The translations under genes were made by a program, and so were the position numbers. A stretch of DNA of 34,272 bases from NCBI GenBank assembly GCA_947488595.1, contig CANKZI010000027.1:1-34272 (forward strand), written 5' to 3'. Below, piece after piece: positions 16,179 to 23,997 of the stretch. Below the pieces are notes generated by a model, which made no database searches, had not been told where the DNA came from, and worked only from the letters and a program-made list of their open reading frames with translations. Source of the stretch: Flavobacteriaceae bacterium (GTDB lineage Bacteria; Bacteroidota; Bacteroidia; Flavobacteriales; Flavobacteriaceae). Position 1 is the stretch's first letter; each line of letters opens with the position of its first letter.

Positions 16179-16568
16179 TTATTTGATTTTGATTCTTGAT
16201 AAAGCCGATTGAAGCAACTTAATTCCTGATTGTTTAATTTCTTTTGGTCCGTAAACACTTAATTTACCGATACCAGCCTGCAGCAGCGATCCCACGATTT
16301 TCCGAATCAAACCACCTGTAGCTCCAACAATTAGTGTATTGGCTAAAAGCCCTGCACCAATTCCGATTACACCTTTTACAGCATCATTTTTTAATATTGG
16401 TGCCGATAATATACCGCCGATTTTTTCTTTAACAAGGTTTAAAGGATTGAGATTTTCGAGTGTATATTCAAATTGATGTTGGAGCAAGTTGGCATCCGAT
16501 TTTTGTACGTTTTCTAAATGTGCAATGGCTTCGGCCAATGATTTATTGTTTTTAATTACTTGCATCAT
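16179..16568 (-). CDS. Glycine-rich small membrane protein, function unknown
   Basis: 129 residues; the first 50 form a soluble helical part (MMQVIKNNKSLAEAIAHLEN, then QKSDANLLQHQFEYTLENLN). The middle, GVIGIGAGLLANTLIVGATGG, is a Gly-x-x-x-Gly hydrophobic stretch that should insert in the membrane, followed by a basic tail. I recognise no named family. It overlaps the end of the holin-like gene by 17 nt and is the last gene of the YtxH cluster, so it is likely translated together with it and may share its role. Confidence 0.8.
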   Translation of the reverse strand: MMQVIKNNKSLAEAIAHLENVQKSDANLLQHQFEYTLENLNPLNLVKEKIGGILSAPILKNDAVKGVIGIGAGLLANTLIVGATGGLIRKIVGSLLQAGIGKLSVYGPKEIKQSGIKLLQSALSRIKIK

Positions 16569-16911
16569 TTTTTTCTTTAAAAATTTGATTGATAATGTAA
16601 TTGTTAAACATATTTTCTAAAGGTGTTATAATCAATAATAATAAAATTGCAATAAAAGCATAAATTCCTGCCACGGTGAAGAAACCGTAGTAAACTGCGC
16701 CTAATAATTCGCCAAAATAAAATGCCAAACCGACCGTAATCAATAAAATAAATAAAGCTAAAACCGAAAAAATTACTATGCGTGAAGCCAAAGAGGCAAA
16801 TACATCGGTCACTTTGTCGATGGCTTTTAATTTGTAAAGTTCAGCAGTAGATTTGCCATACTGTTCTACTTTTTCTATAAGCCTTTCGATAACAATTCCT
16901 TTGTCTTTCAT
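16552..16911 (-). CDS. Holin-like phage_holin_3_6 family membrane protein
   Basis: Two membrane helices (about 44-68 and 76-97) with a charged N-terminal helix (IVIERLIEKVEQYGKSTAEL), the pattern of the Phage_holin_3_6 / YqjE-like family. Despite the name, such proteins in Flavobacteria are chromosomal and not tied to lysis. The ATG at 16911 (119 residues) is preferred to one at 16953 because the longer form would start inside the hairpin at 16940-16968. It lies between the YtxH-like gene and the glycine-rich protein gene. The three look like an envelope stress unit, by analogy with YqjD/YqjE and YtxH clusters. Confidence 0.82.
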   Translation of the reverse strand: MKDKGIVIERLIEKVEQYGKSTAELYKLKAIDKVTDVFASLASRIVIFSVLALFILLITVGLAFYFGELLGAVYYGFFTVAGIYAFIAILLLLIITPLENMFNNYIINQIFKEKNDASN

Positions 16912-16939
16912 GAGTAGAATTTTAATGTTTTTAAAACAA

Positions 16940-16968
16940 AATAGCGGATTCATTACAAATCCGCTATT
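16940..16968 (-). terminator. Perfect 11-bp hairpin between the YtxH-like and holin-like genes
   Basis: AATAGCGGATT (16940-16950) and AATCCGCTATT (16958-16968) pair perfectly around a 7-nt loop. On the minus strand it is followed by TTTTGTTTT. It resembles an attenuator or partial terminator that would let the first gene be made in excess of the next two, or a 3' stabiliser left after mRNA processing. Confidence 0.7.
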
Positions 16969-16978
16969 AAGTTGATAG

Positions 16979-17257
16979 CTATTTTAGAACGCCGTCGAGT
17001 TGACTCTTTGCATTTTGAACCAAGTCTTTTCCTTCGTCATAATAATTTTTTCCTTCGTTTTTTGCTGATTCCAGTTTTGAAGTCAAACTATTTATGATGC
17101 TATTGTAATTGTCTTTTAATTCGTCGGCAGCATCTTTACCTTTGTTTGCAATTTTTTTTCGTGTCTCAGTCCCTTTTTCTGGCGCGAATAAAATTCCTAA
17201 TATTGCACCTGTAGCCAATCCGGCTAACGCTCCTAAAATTACTTTTCCTGTGTCCAT
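16979..17257 (-). CDS. YtxH-domain protein
   Basis: 92 residues. A glycine-zipper hydrophobic N-terminus (about 5-24, VILGALAGLATGAILGILF) runs into the family signature APEKGTETRKKI (25-36), followed by a charged, helical tail rich in Lys, Asp and Glu that may form a coiled coil. YtxH-like proteins are general-stress envelope proteins in several phyla; the biochemical role is unknown. It is the first gene of the three-gene membrane cluster. I found no good TAnnTTTG box upstream, so its promoter may be of another type. Confidence 0.9.
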   Translation of the reverse strand: MDTGKVILGALAGLATGAILGILFAPEKGTETRKKIANKGKDAADELKDNYNSIINSLTSKLESAKNEGKNYYDEGKDLVQNAKSQLDGVLK

Positions 17258-17364
17258 GATATTTATTTATTTATTTAGCATTAATTTTTTAATTTGTTTC
17301 GAGTAAAAAAGGCTAGCAACCTCTTTCTTTATTTTTCTTTTTCAATTGCAATGATTCCCAAAAA

Positions 17365-17670
17365 TTAGAAAGCATAACCTAGTGTTAGTTGTAGTACTTG
17401 GTTTTTATACCTTGGATTGGTATCGTCTCCGTCTGTGTCTGATTTGGTCAAATCGAAACTTCCACGCACTGAGATTACAAAAGGGTTCAAGTTTAGATCT
17501 GCACCAACAGCAAAACCGAATATATTTTTCTTGTAATTATCGCCATTAATATCATCTTCTTGTGCCGTATTTGATGTACCGTTGAATTCATTTTTTGTTT
17601 CCAATAAATAGGAATATTGCGGGCCAACCAAAACGGTTACTGTATCAAGTGGTTTGATTTGTAACTGTAA
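17365..17670 (-). pseudogene. C-terminal remnant of an outer-membrane beta-barrel protein (PorT / OMP_b-brl_2 type)
   Basis: The frame reads LQLQIKPLDTVTVLVGPQYS, then SYLLETK, a hydrophilic loop, NIFGFAVGADLNLNPFVISV and ends LQLTLGYAF, with the terminal aromatic of a barrel strand. These are the last strands of an eight-stranded-type barrel. The signal peptide and first half are absent. Upstream the frame is closed by a TAA at 17694-17692 and the sequence becomes that of the AI-2E-type transporter in another frame. It is best explained by a deletion that joined the two genes. Confidence 0.8.
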
Positions 17671-18228
17671 TGGTGTTCCTTTTTGAATATTTTAGACAAG
17701 AACATCATGAAATGCGTTCGGTACAAAAGAATCAAGAAGGTATAAATCGGAATCAGGGTGAGATTCAAAAGAGTGTCGGTAAAAGACATCAATGTCGCGC
17801 CAAGCATTTCCTTTCCTTTTTCCATAGAATCGGCGGTAGCATCGTCGATATAAGCTTTTTGTTCGCGTGAACTCAAGTTAAAATTATCTTTTACTAATGT
17901 TTGAATAGAGCAATATGAATATTAATGTTGCGTTCGATTTTATCAAAATCAGTTGCCATATAGGTAATCTGATAGGAAATGAAAGTAAAAATTCCCAAGA
18001 AAAATACAACCAAAAGAAAGACAGTAGTTATGGCAGCCAAAACGTGCGGAAAGCGCAATTTTATGTTCAAAAAGTGAACGATTGGACGCAATAAAATTGC
18101 AAACAAAAAAGCCATTAGAATAGGAATAATAATACCTTGTCCGACACAAAAATGTAGGTAATTCCGATAAGTGACAATACTACAAAAGCAAGTCTGGCAT
18201 AAAAAGGTAATTTTATGGCTTTAATCAT
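17671..18228 (-). pseudogene. AI-2E family (PerM-like) transporter, frameshifted and truncated
   Basis: From ATG 18228 the sequence reads MIKAIKLPFYARLAFVVLSL and on to TYIF. A one-base shift near 18144-18150 moves to a second frame (GIIIPILMAFLFAILLRPIV, then FPHVLAAITTVFLL and FDKIERNINIH). A second shift near 17905-17910 moves to a third frame (IQTLVKDNFNLSSREQKAY, LMSFTDTLLNLTLIPIYTF, MMFLSKIFKKEHH). These pieces line up in order as the N-terminal half of a multi-pass AI-2E family exporter of about 350 residues. The C-terminal half is missing where barrel sequence begins. The two frameshifts could be sequencing errors, but the missing half could not, so it is a true relic. Confidence 0.82.
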
Positions 18229-18305
18229 AAAAATCAGTAGGTAACCCAATTGAGTTGTTGCAAAAGTGATGGACACCAATTTGCAAATTTGAAGTTTTAT
18301 TATCT

Positions 18306-18343
18306 ATAAAAATTACACTTTTTTTTAAATAAATTGTATAATT
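18306..18343 (-). terminator. Possible terminator after the prenyltransferase/Maf/MscS operon
   Basis: On the minus strand AATTATAC (18343-18336) pairs with GTGTAATT (18318-18311), 8 bp with one G-U, across a 17-nt loop, followed by TTTAT. It lies 7 nt after the MscS stop. The loop is long, so efficiency is uncertain. Confidence 0.4.
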
Positions 18344-18349
18344 TCTATG

Positions 18350-18883
18350 TCAATCGGTAAATTCTTTATCGTCGGAAGCGTGGTGTTTGATGATTGATAT
18401 GCCTTTTTGAAGCAAAAGCGTATTAGGATAGGTTATCATTTCCCCTTCTTTGGTTTTTAGATAAGTATGAAAAGCACGAATGTCTTCGATTTCGGCTTCT
18501 ATTGGGAAATCTTTATCATGAATTCGGATGATATCGCCAATTTTGAACGGAAAAGAGAAAAGTAAAATAATACCCGAAGTGATGTTACTTAAGATGGACC
18601 ATTGTGCAAATAAACCAACGCCAATAACGGTTATAATGGATGAAATGGTTACAAATAAATCTTTTGTATTGACACCCCAAATAATGAACAAAACGACAAA
18701 AAATAAAATACTGATAAAAATATTATTGTACCTGATGACCAAATTGGATCTGTGTTCGAGTATTTCGCTGGTTTTTGAATAACGCCTTACAATTTTTGCA
18801 CTTAAAATGCGCAGTACAATCGCCACAAAAAGCAGTACAATTGTGCTAATTATTTCTTGAAAAAATTGTGTTATGAAAACCAT
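18350..18883 (-). CDS. Small MscS-type mechanosensitive channel
   Basis: 177 residues: three hydrophobic stretches (about 8-25, 55-70, 78-110), the last being the pore-lining helix with GVGLFAQWSILSNITSGIIL, then FPFKIGDIIRIHD, the start of the MscS beta domain. It stops after the upper part of that domain, as the short MscS homologues of this phylum do. Likely an inner-membrane tension valve that releases solutes on osmotic downshock. Its ATG shares a base with the stop of Maf (TAATG), so it is translationally coupled and third in the operon. Confidence 0.88.
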   Translation of the reverse strand: MVFITQFFQEIISTIVLLFVAIVLRILSAKIVRRYSKTSEILEHRSNLVIRYNNIFISILFFVVLFIIWGVNTKDLFVTISSIITVIGVGLFAQWSILSNITSGIILLFSFPFKIGDIIRIHDKDFPIEAEIEDIRAFHTYLKTKEGEMITYPNTLLLQKGISIIKHHASDDKEFTD

Positions 18884-19476
18884 TATGTGTTTTTTTCGAA
18901 ATTATTAAGAAATTCATAAACCTTATGCACCGGCAATCCCATAACATTAGGATGCGATCCTTCTATTTTTGTAACACCAACAAAACCAATCCATTCCTGA
19001 ATGCCATAAGCGCCAGCTTTGTCATAAGGTTGGTATTGCTCTAAATAATAGTGGATAACAGCATCGGTTAAAACAGAAAATGTCACCAATGTCGTGTCTG
19101 AAATCGTCGTTACAGCATTGCATGTTTTAAAACATACCGAAGTGATTACTTTGTGTGTTGTATTGGATAACGATTGCAACATCTGAAAAGCATCGTCATA
19201 ATCTTTTGGTTTTCCCAATGCTTTTCCGTTGTGCCAAACGATAGTGTCACTAGTAATCAGAATCTCGTTAGGAAGTAATTCGCCTTCAAAAGCATCACTT
19301 TTTAGCACCGCCAAATAATCGGTAATGTCTTCTTCAATAAGGTTTGGTGGATAAATTTCGGCCACATCTTTCAATCGAATTTCAAAATCCAAATCCAAAT
19401 CTTTAAAAAATTGTTGTCTTCTGGGTGAGCCTGAAGCCAAAATGATTTTATATTTTTTTAAACCTGATTTAAGCAT
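18883..19476 (-). CDS. maf: Maf-like nucleoside triphosphate pyrophosphatase
   Basis: 197 residues. ASGSPRR (14-20) is the Maf signature, and later SDTIVWHNGKALGKPKDYDD and DKAGAYGIQEW with SHPNVMGLPV are the other conserved blocks around the active-site loop. Maf proteins hydrolyse non-canonical or modified nucleotides (dTTP/UTP type) to the monophosphate and are linked to cell division arrest. The substrate subtype cannot be set by eye. The gene overlaps the prenyltransferase stop by 8 nt and the MscS start by 1 nt. Confidence 0.93.
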   Translation of the reverse strand: MLKSGLKKYKIILASGSPRRQQFFKDLDLDFEIRLKDVAEIYPPNLIEEDITDYLAVLKSDAFEGELLPNEILITSDTIVWHNGKALGKPKDYDDAFQMLQSLSNTTHKVITSVCFKTCNAVTTISDTTLVTFSVLTDAVIHYYLEQYQPYDKAGAYGIQEWIGFVGVTKIEGSHPNVMGLPVHKVYEFLNNFEKNT

Positions 19477-20398
19477 TGTATTTAACGTTTAGTGTTATTA
19501 TAAGAATAGAGATAATTCCGAAAAAAAGTACCAATTTTAGAACGTTGCTCAAATGATGGAATTCGGTTTTCGTTTTTGCTGAGTATATTCTTATCGAAAA
19601 ATAAAACAATGGAGCAGCAACGAGAAGCAATACAAATGCTGCCGCAAAAAAAAGTTGATTTGAAATGTAATAATTGTTAGTGTATAATAACAAAATAATT
19701 ATCGGAATCAGGCTTAAAACAAAAGTCAATTTTACTGTTTTTGAAATACCCATTACGATGGGAAGCGTACTCATTTCGGTCTGTGAATCGCCTTCAAAAT
19801 CCTCTAAATCTTTTACCAATTCTCTTATAAAAGAGATGATAAAACAAAATAAAGCATAATCCAAAATCACTTGAAACAGTATGCCAAGAAAAGCGTTGTT
19901 TTCTAGATTTATTATCGGATACAAATCGAAAATTCCAATAATAACAATACTAAACGCACATAGTAATGCGATGATTATGTTGCCAATCAAAAGGCTTTGT
20001 TTCAAGCTTGATGCATACAAATACAACAATCCAGAAACGCTAACAAATACAATTGCAAATCCTGGTTTTGCAATTAAATTAAACAAATAAAAACCAATAC
20101 CAACACCGATAAAATTGAATATTACATAAAGATTATAAGCGTTTTTCTCGGAAATAGAGTTGCCGATAACTACATTTTGAGGTTTGTTGATGTCGTCTGT
20201 TTCTTGATCAAAAATATTATTGATAATATAGCCAGCAGCAGCAATCGAAATGGTCGAAATAACCAAAAGTGCATATTGCCAATCGTTAAGTGCTAATTTA
20301 ATGTTCTGTAAGTCTAAAAAGCCATACCTAAAAATCACTTGCATCAGTGCAATTAATAGTAGATTTTGAAAACGAATTAGTTTTAGAAAAGACATCAT
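19469..20398 (-). CDS. ubiA: UbiA-family prenyltransferase (annotated in relatives as geranylgeranylglycerol-phosphate geranylgeranyltransferase)
   Basis: 309 residues from ATG 20398. A TTG at 20404 would add two residues but is not needed. The first Asp-rich motif NNIFDQETDDINKPQNVVIG (60-79) and the second, around DLEDFEGDSQTEMSTLP, bind the prenyl diphosphate through Mg2+. Roughly eight or nine membrane helices make up the rest. It transfers a prenyl chain to an aromatic or glycerol-phosphate acceptor in the inner membrane. The acceptor is uncertain; MenA is normally a separate gene in Flavobacteria. It is first in the operon with Maf and MscS, a combination whose metabolic logic I cannot state. 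Confidence 0.85.
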   Translation of the reverse strand: MMSFLKLIRFQNLLLIALMQVIFRYGFLDLQNIKLALNDWQYALLVISTISIAAAGYIINNIFDQETDDINKPQNVVIGNSISEKNAYNLYVIFNFIGVGIGFYLFNLIAKPGFAIVFVSVSGLLYLYASSLKQSLLIGNIIIALLCAFSIVIIGIFDLYPIINLENNAFLGILFQVILDYALFCFIISFIRELVKDLEDFEGDSQTEMSTLPIVMGISKTVKLTFVLSLIPIIILLLYTNNYYISNQLFFAAAFVLLLVAAPLFYFSIRIYSAKTKTEFHHLSNVLKLVLFFGIISILIITLNVKYNA

Positions 20399-20487
20399 CG
20401 GCAACTGAAATTGATTATTGCTGTTAAAAATTAATTTTTAAAGGTACTATCTTATCGTTAAATTCTAAAATTTATTTCATTTACAGG

Positions 20488-20519
20488 CATAAAAAAGTCT
20501 GAAATTTGATTTTCAGACT
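20488..20519 (-). terminator. Intrinsic terminator of the Tyr/Arg-rich exported protein gene
   Basis: AGTCTGAAA (20496-20504) pairs with TTTCAGACT (20511-20519), 9 bp, 6-nt loop. On the minus strand it is followed by a run of six T. It may also work weakly on the plus strand, where TTACTTTTT follows. Confidence 0.85.
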
Positions 20520-20540
20520 TTTACTTTTTAATCGATAATA

Positions 20541-21737
20541 TTAATCCCTAGAATTGACTCTTTTTGAAGTTGTTCTAGATGTTGTTTCACTTTTTTGAGA
20601 CGCTCTATCTGGAGTATTTTGAACTCTTTCTTGTTGCCGAGGCGCTACAAATCTGGGTGTTTCAGTTTTTTGACTCATTGCTCTCGAAGGTACATTTTGT
20701 AAGTTTTCTCGTTTTGTAGCAACTTGAACTCTTGGTGTTTCAGTTTTTTGATAGTTTATTCTTGAGGGCGATGTTACTTTTTCTCTTTGTGTTCTCGAAA
20801 TTGTAACTTCTGCAGATTCTGTTCTGATTGGGTTAACATCAAAACTGACTTTATCGCGACTAGTTGTTCTTGTAGTTGGTTGCACAGCAGTATTATTTCT
20901 ACTATTGCTTTCGTTGGTTCTACCTGAATTTCTAACATTTTCAGAAGTAGTTCTTGGGGTAACAGGCCTTGCAATTCTATTTCCTCCATTGGACGCTGTT
21001 ATTCTGGTTTTATCCAATTCATAACGATTGGCGACTGTATTTCTTTCTGTAAAAGAACGATTTGGATGTAATCTTTCATAGCCATCGGCACGTCGGTTAG
21101 CATGCAAAGCTACTGCTCTTTGACTTCTTCTAATATTTACATAGTTGTAATTATTATTCACATTTATATGTACATGTACATTTCGTCTGTACCTGTAAAC
21201 TGGGTACGGATTCCAATACGAATAATAAACGGGATAATAATTCCAATACCAAGGCGAATAATAAGGGTGGTAAGCGCCGACCCAGAAAGTGTTACATATC
21301 AAGGGAGCATGCACATAAACGGGTTCGTAGATGTAGTTTGGGCCATACATATAAACATCTCCAACTACTTGAACCTGAACATTATTATTGCTGTCTTTTT
21401 CAACTTCAACAGTCGCAACATCTTGAAAAATATCTTTTTCTAGAACGGACTGAATGACAATCAAATGGGTGCCGCTTTCGACAGATTCTATTACTCTTAA
21501 ATAATCTACGTTCCTGTCGTTGTTCAAATCTAGGTTTGAAATTTGAATTTTTGGATCGTTCAATCGTCTTTCAAAATCTTCGAGGTCTTTTGAATCTCCA
21601 AAAATAGAAGCCACCGCTTTTAAATCTAAATTATCACTGATATCGCTGTTTTTGGCATTAACCGTAGTAACATTTTGTGCCTGAAGGACCGATGTAAATA
21701 AAGCAATAAGGGCTAGAGTAAAATTTTTTGGTTTCAT
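20541..21737 (-). CDS. Exported low-complexity protein with Tyr/Trp-rich middle and basic repeat tail, function unknown
   Basis: 398 residues. A signal peptide (1-20, ends LQAQ) is followed by an acidic folded part (about 25-125), including LDLNNDRNVDYLRVIE. Next comes a Tyr/Pro/Trp-rich stretch (about 128-190; YMYGPNYIYEPVY, YHPYYSPWYWNYYPVYYSYW), then a long Arg/Thr/Ser/Asn-rich tail with three spaced copies of QK(T/S)ET at residues 330, 356 and 381. Similar proteins occur as hypotheticals in Flavobacteriaceae. It probably sits in the periplasm or on the surface and may be disordered at its end. A sigma-54-like sequence lies 53 nt upstream, and its own terminator closes it. Confidence 0.82.
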   Translation of the reverse strand: MKPKNFTLALIALFTSVLQAQNVTTVNAKNSDISDNLDLKAVASIFGDSKDLEDFERRLNDPKIQISNLDLNNDRNVDYLRVIESVESGTHLIVIQSVLEKDIFQDVATVEVEKDSNNNVQVQVVGDVYMYGPNYIYEPVYVHAPLICNTFWVGAYHPYYSPWYWNYYPVYYSYWNPYPVYRYRRNVHVHINVNNNYNYVNIRRSQRAVALHANRRADGYERLHPNRSFTERNTVANRYELDKTRITASNGGNRIARPVTPRTTSENVRNSGRTNESNSRNNTAVQPTTRTTSRDKVSFDVNPIRTESAEVTISRTQREKVTSPSRINYQKTETPRVQVATKRENLQNVPSRAMSQKTETPRFVAPRQQERVQNTPDRASQKSETTSRTTSKRVNSRD

Positions 21738-21789
21738 GATGGTTGATTTTTTTATTTAGTAATGGTATTAAATCCTTTACATACAGCAA

Positions 21790-21804
21790 CCAATTTTTGT
21801 GCCA
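21790..21804 (-). promoter_or_regulatory. Possible sigma-54-type promoter of the Tyr/Arg-rich exported protein gene
   Basis: On the minus strand TGGCAC (21804-21799), 5 nt, TTGG (21793-21790). The -24 half is perfect, and the -12 half has GG where GC is usual. No TAnnTTTG box is seen in this leader, and the ATG is 53 nt downstream. Confidence 0.3.
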
Positions 21805-21888
21805 CCAAAGAAAATTAGTATTTATTTAACGTTATTAATGGTAAAAATAGGATAAAAACAAAAAAAATACTAAAAAATAGCAATTTTA

Positions 21889-23865
21889 TTATTCAATTCT
21901 TTTCATACAAATGCTTTCAGGCGGATGCAAAACCATAGGAAATTTTTCTATTTTAACAGAGCTACTATCCAATCCAAAAGCGCCTTCTTCTGATAAACTT
22001 AATTTCTTTATCAAAAAATAAGAATTCATAATGATTTTTTCATACCATAACATATCGCTATCATTTGAAAGAAATTTTTCGGACAATACAAATTTAAAAT
22101 CTCCGATTATGTTGTTTCTGTTCAAAGATTCATAGCGGCTTGTGATATCAACTTCTCCATTTTTTACCATATTTTTCACCACTTCTTTGAACATAATATT
22201 GATTTTAGTTGGTTCTCTAAAACCCAAATTAAAATCAACTCTAATAAGATCATCTTTTATGATTTCGGTTACTTTATACTCCGTTTTATAAGGTTCATTT
22301 AAAATGTTGACATGAATAAACCAGTACAAATCGGCTCTTTTTGGTCGTTTTTGTAAAATCGAATACAGTACCTTTTCTTCAATTTCATCAACACGTCCTG
22401 CATTGGTCATATAAACCAAATGCGTTGCATATTTAGGTATAGACAAATCAGTACTCAATTCTTGCAATACCTTTTTATAGTCATCAATTTTGACCATTTT
22501 GGTATAGTTTTTACTGATTTTTTTAGCCCTAAACCAAATGCCCATTACCAAAATCAGCGCGACTGCTATGATTAATGTAACATAGCCACCTTCAGAAAAC
22601 TTGGTGATATTTGCCGCTAAAAAGCTAAACTCAATGACAATATAAATGGCTATTAAAGGTACATAAAAATACCACTTTACCCTTTTCATTATTAAATAAT
22701 AATTAAGTAAAATAGTTGTCATTATCATACATAAAATAATAGCCAAGCCATAGGCATGTTCCATTTTACTAGACTCCTTGAAGTGCAAAACAATACCAAC
22801 ACAACCAAAAAATAACAGCCAGTTGATTGACGGAATGTACATTTGTCCTTTTAATTCGGTTGGGTATTTAATTTTTACTTTTGGCCAAAAATTCAAACGC
22901 ATGGCTTCATTAATTAAAGTAAATGAGCCACTAATCAAGGCTTGTGAAGCAATTACTGCGGCCAAAGTTGCAATGACAATTCCAAAAGGCTGGAACCACT
23001 CGGGCATTGACAAATAAAATGGATTTGGGTTGGATTGTCCTAAGCTATTTAAGGTCACACCTTCGTGCTGCATCAAATAAGCAGCTTGCCCGAAATAGTT
23101 CAAAAGCAGTGTAATTTTTACAAAAATCCAACTGATGCGTATGTTTTTTCGCCCACAATGTCCCATATCCGAGTACAAAGCTTCAGCACCAGTCGTGCAT
23201 AAAAAGACAAAGCCCAAAACAAAAAATCCTTCGGGATTAATGCCTTCGTCGGCAACTAATAAATGATAAGCATAATAAGGATTTATTGCTTTTAAAACTT
23301 CAAAATTTTCGGTAATTTGATAAACCCCTAAAATTCCTAACATCGCAAACCAAACAAGCATTACGGGCGAAAAAAATTTTCCAACGAGCTTGGTTCCAAA
23401 TTGTTGAATTGTAAACAAAACAAATAATATTCCGATAACGATTGGCACGGTATTCAATTCGGGATAAAATGCTTTTACACCTTCGACAGCAGAAGATACC
23501 GAGATTGGTGGTGTGATAATCCCATCGGCTAACAAAGCGCTACCGCCAATTATTGCAGGTACAATCAGCCATTTTATTTTGGTGCGTTTTACAAGTGCAT
23601 ATAAGGCAAAAATTCCGCCTTCGCCATGATTATCAGCGCTCAAAGTTAACAATACATATTTTATGGTGGTTTGTAAAGTCAACGTCCAAAAAACCAGTGA
23701 TACGCCACCCAACACTAAATCAGAATTGATTGCAAAATTAAGTCCAATTATCGCCTTCATTACGTACAATGGGGAAGTTCCTATATCGCCATAAATAATA
23801 CCTAAACTAACTAATAATCCACCAATAGTCCATTTACTATGAAGGTTTTGATTTGAAGCGCTCAT
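21889..23865 (-). CDS. kup: Kup-family potassium transporter
   Basis: 658 residues. The family signature GDIGTSPLYV stands at residues 26-35, followed by about a dozen membrane helices to roughly residue 440 and a cytoplasmic C-terminal domain of about 200 residues. The second half begins after GIWFRAKKISKNY. The protein takes up K+ with H+ at the inner membrane. Length is normal for Kup. The start ATG at 23865 lies 18 nt after a TAATTTTG box. The gene stands alone on the minus strand and is divergent from the lipoprotein gene at 23998. Confidence 0.95.
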   Translation of the reverse strand: MSASNQNLHSKWTIGGLLVSLGIIYGDIGTSPLYVMKAIIGLNFAINSDLVLGGVSLVFWTLTLQTTIKYVLLTLSADNHGEGGIFALYALVKRTKIKWLIVPAIIGGSALLADGIITPPISVSSAVEGVKAFYPELNTVPIVIGILFVLFTIQQFGTKLVGKFFSPVMLVWFAMLGILGVYQITENFEVLKAINPYYAYHLLVADEGINPEGFFVLGFVFLCTTGAEALYSDMGHCGRKNIRISWIFVKITLLLNYFGQAAYLMQHEGVTLNSLGQSNPNPFYLSMPEWFQPFGIVIATLAAVIASQALISGSFTLINEAMRLNFWPKVKIKYPTELKGQMYIPSINWLLFFGCVGIVLHFKESSKMEHAYGLAIILCMIMTTILLNYYLIMKRVKWYFYVPLIAIYIVIEFSFLAANITKFSEGGYVTLIIAVALILVMGIWFRAKKISKNYTKMVKIDDYKKVLQELSTDLSIPKYATHLVYMTNAGRVDEIEEKVLYSILQKRPKRADLYWFIHVNILNEPYKTEYKVTEIIKDDLIRVDFNLGFREPTKINIMFKEVVKNMVKNGEVDITSRYESLNRNNIIGDFKFVLSEKFLSNDSDMLWYEKIIMNSYFLIKKLSLSEEGAFGLDSSSVKIEKFPMVLHPPESICMKRIE

Positions 23866-23883
23866 ATATTTTTTTTAAAGTGA

Positions 23884-23891
23884 CAAAATTA
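23884..23891 (-). promoter_or_regulatory. -7 element for kup
   Basis: TAATTTTG on the minus strand matches TAnnTTTG, 18 nt before the kup ATG, giving a very short leader. No -33 TTG stands at the proper distance. Confidence 0.45.
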
Positions 23892-23969
23892 ATTAAATTT
23901 TATATAGTAATTGCGTTTTCAACCATCAGTTTCTTTGCAGCCGCGTTAAAATTAAAATGTTGAAAAGCG

Positions 23970-23977
23970 TAACTTTG
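23970..23977 (+). promoter_or_regulatory. -7 element for the beta-propeller lipoprotein gene
   Basis: TAACTTTG matches TAnnTTTG, 20 nt before the ATG at 23998. The -33 half is not obvious. It shares the short divergent region with the kup promoter. Confidence 0.5.
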
Positions 23978-23997
23978 TTTGAAAAATACTTTTTATA

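Noticed and set aside
16552..16911. Holin-like gene as evidence of a prophage
   Set aside because: No other phage gene nearby; the family is common on bacterial chromosomes beside YtxH-like genes.
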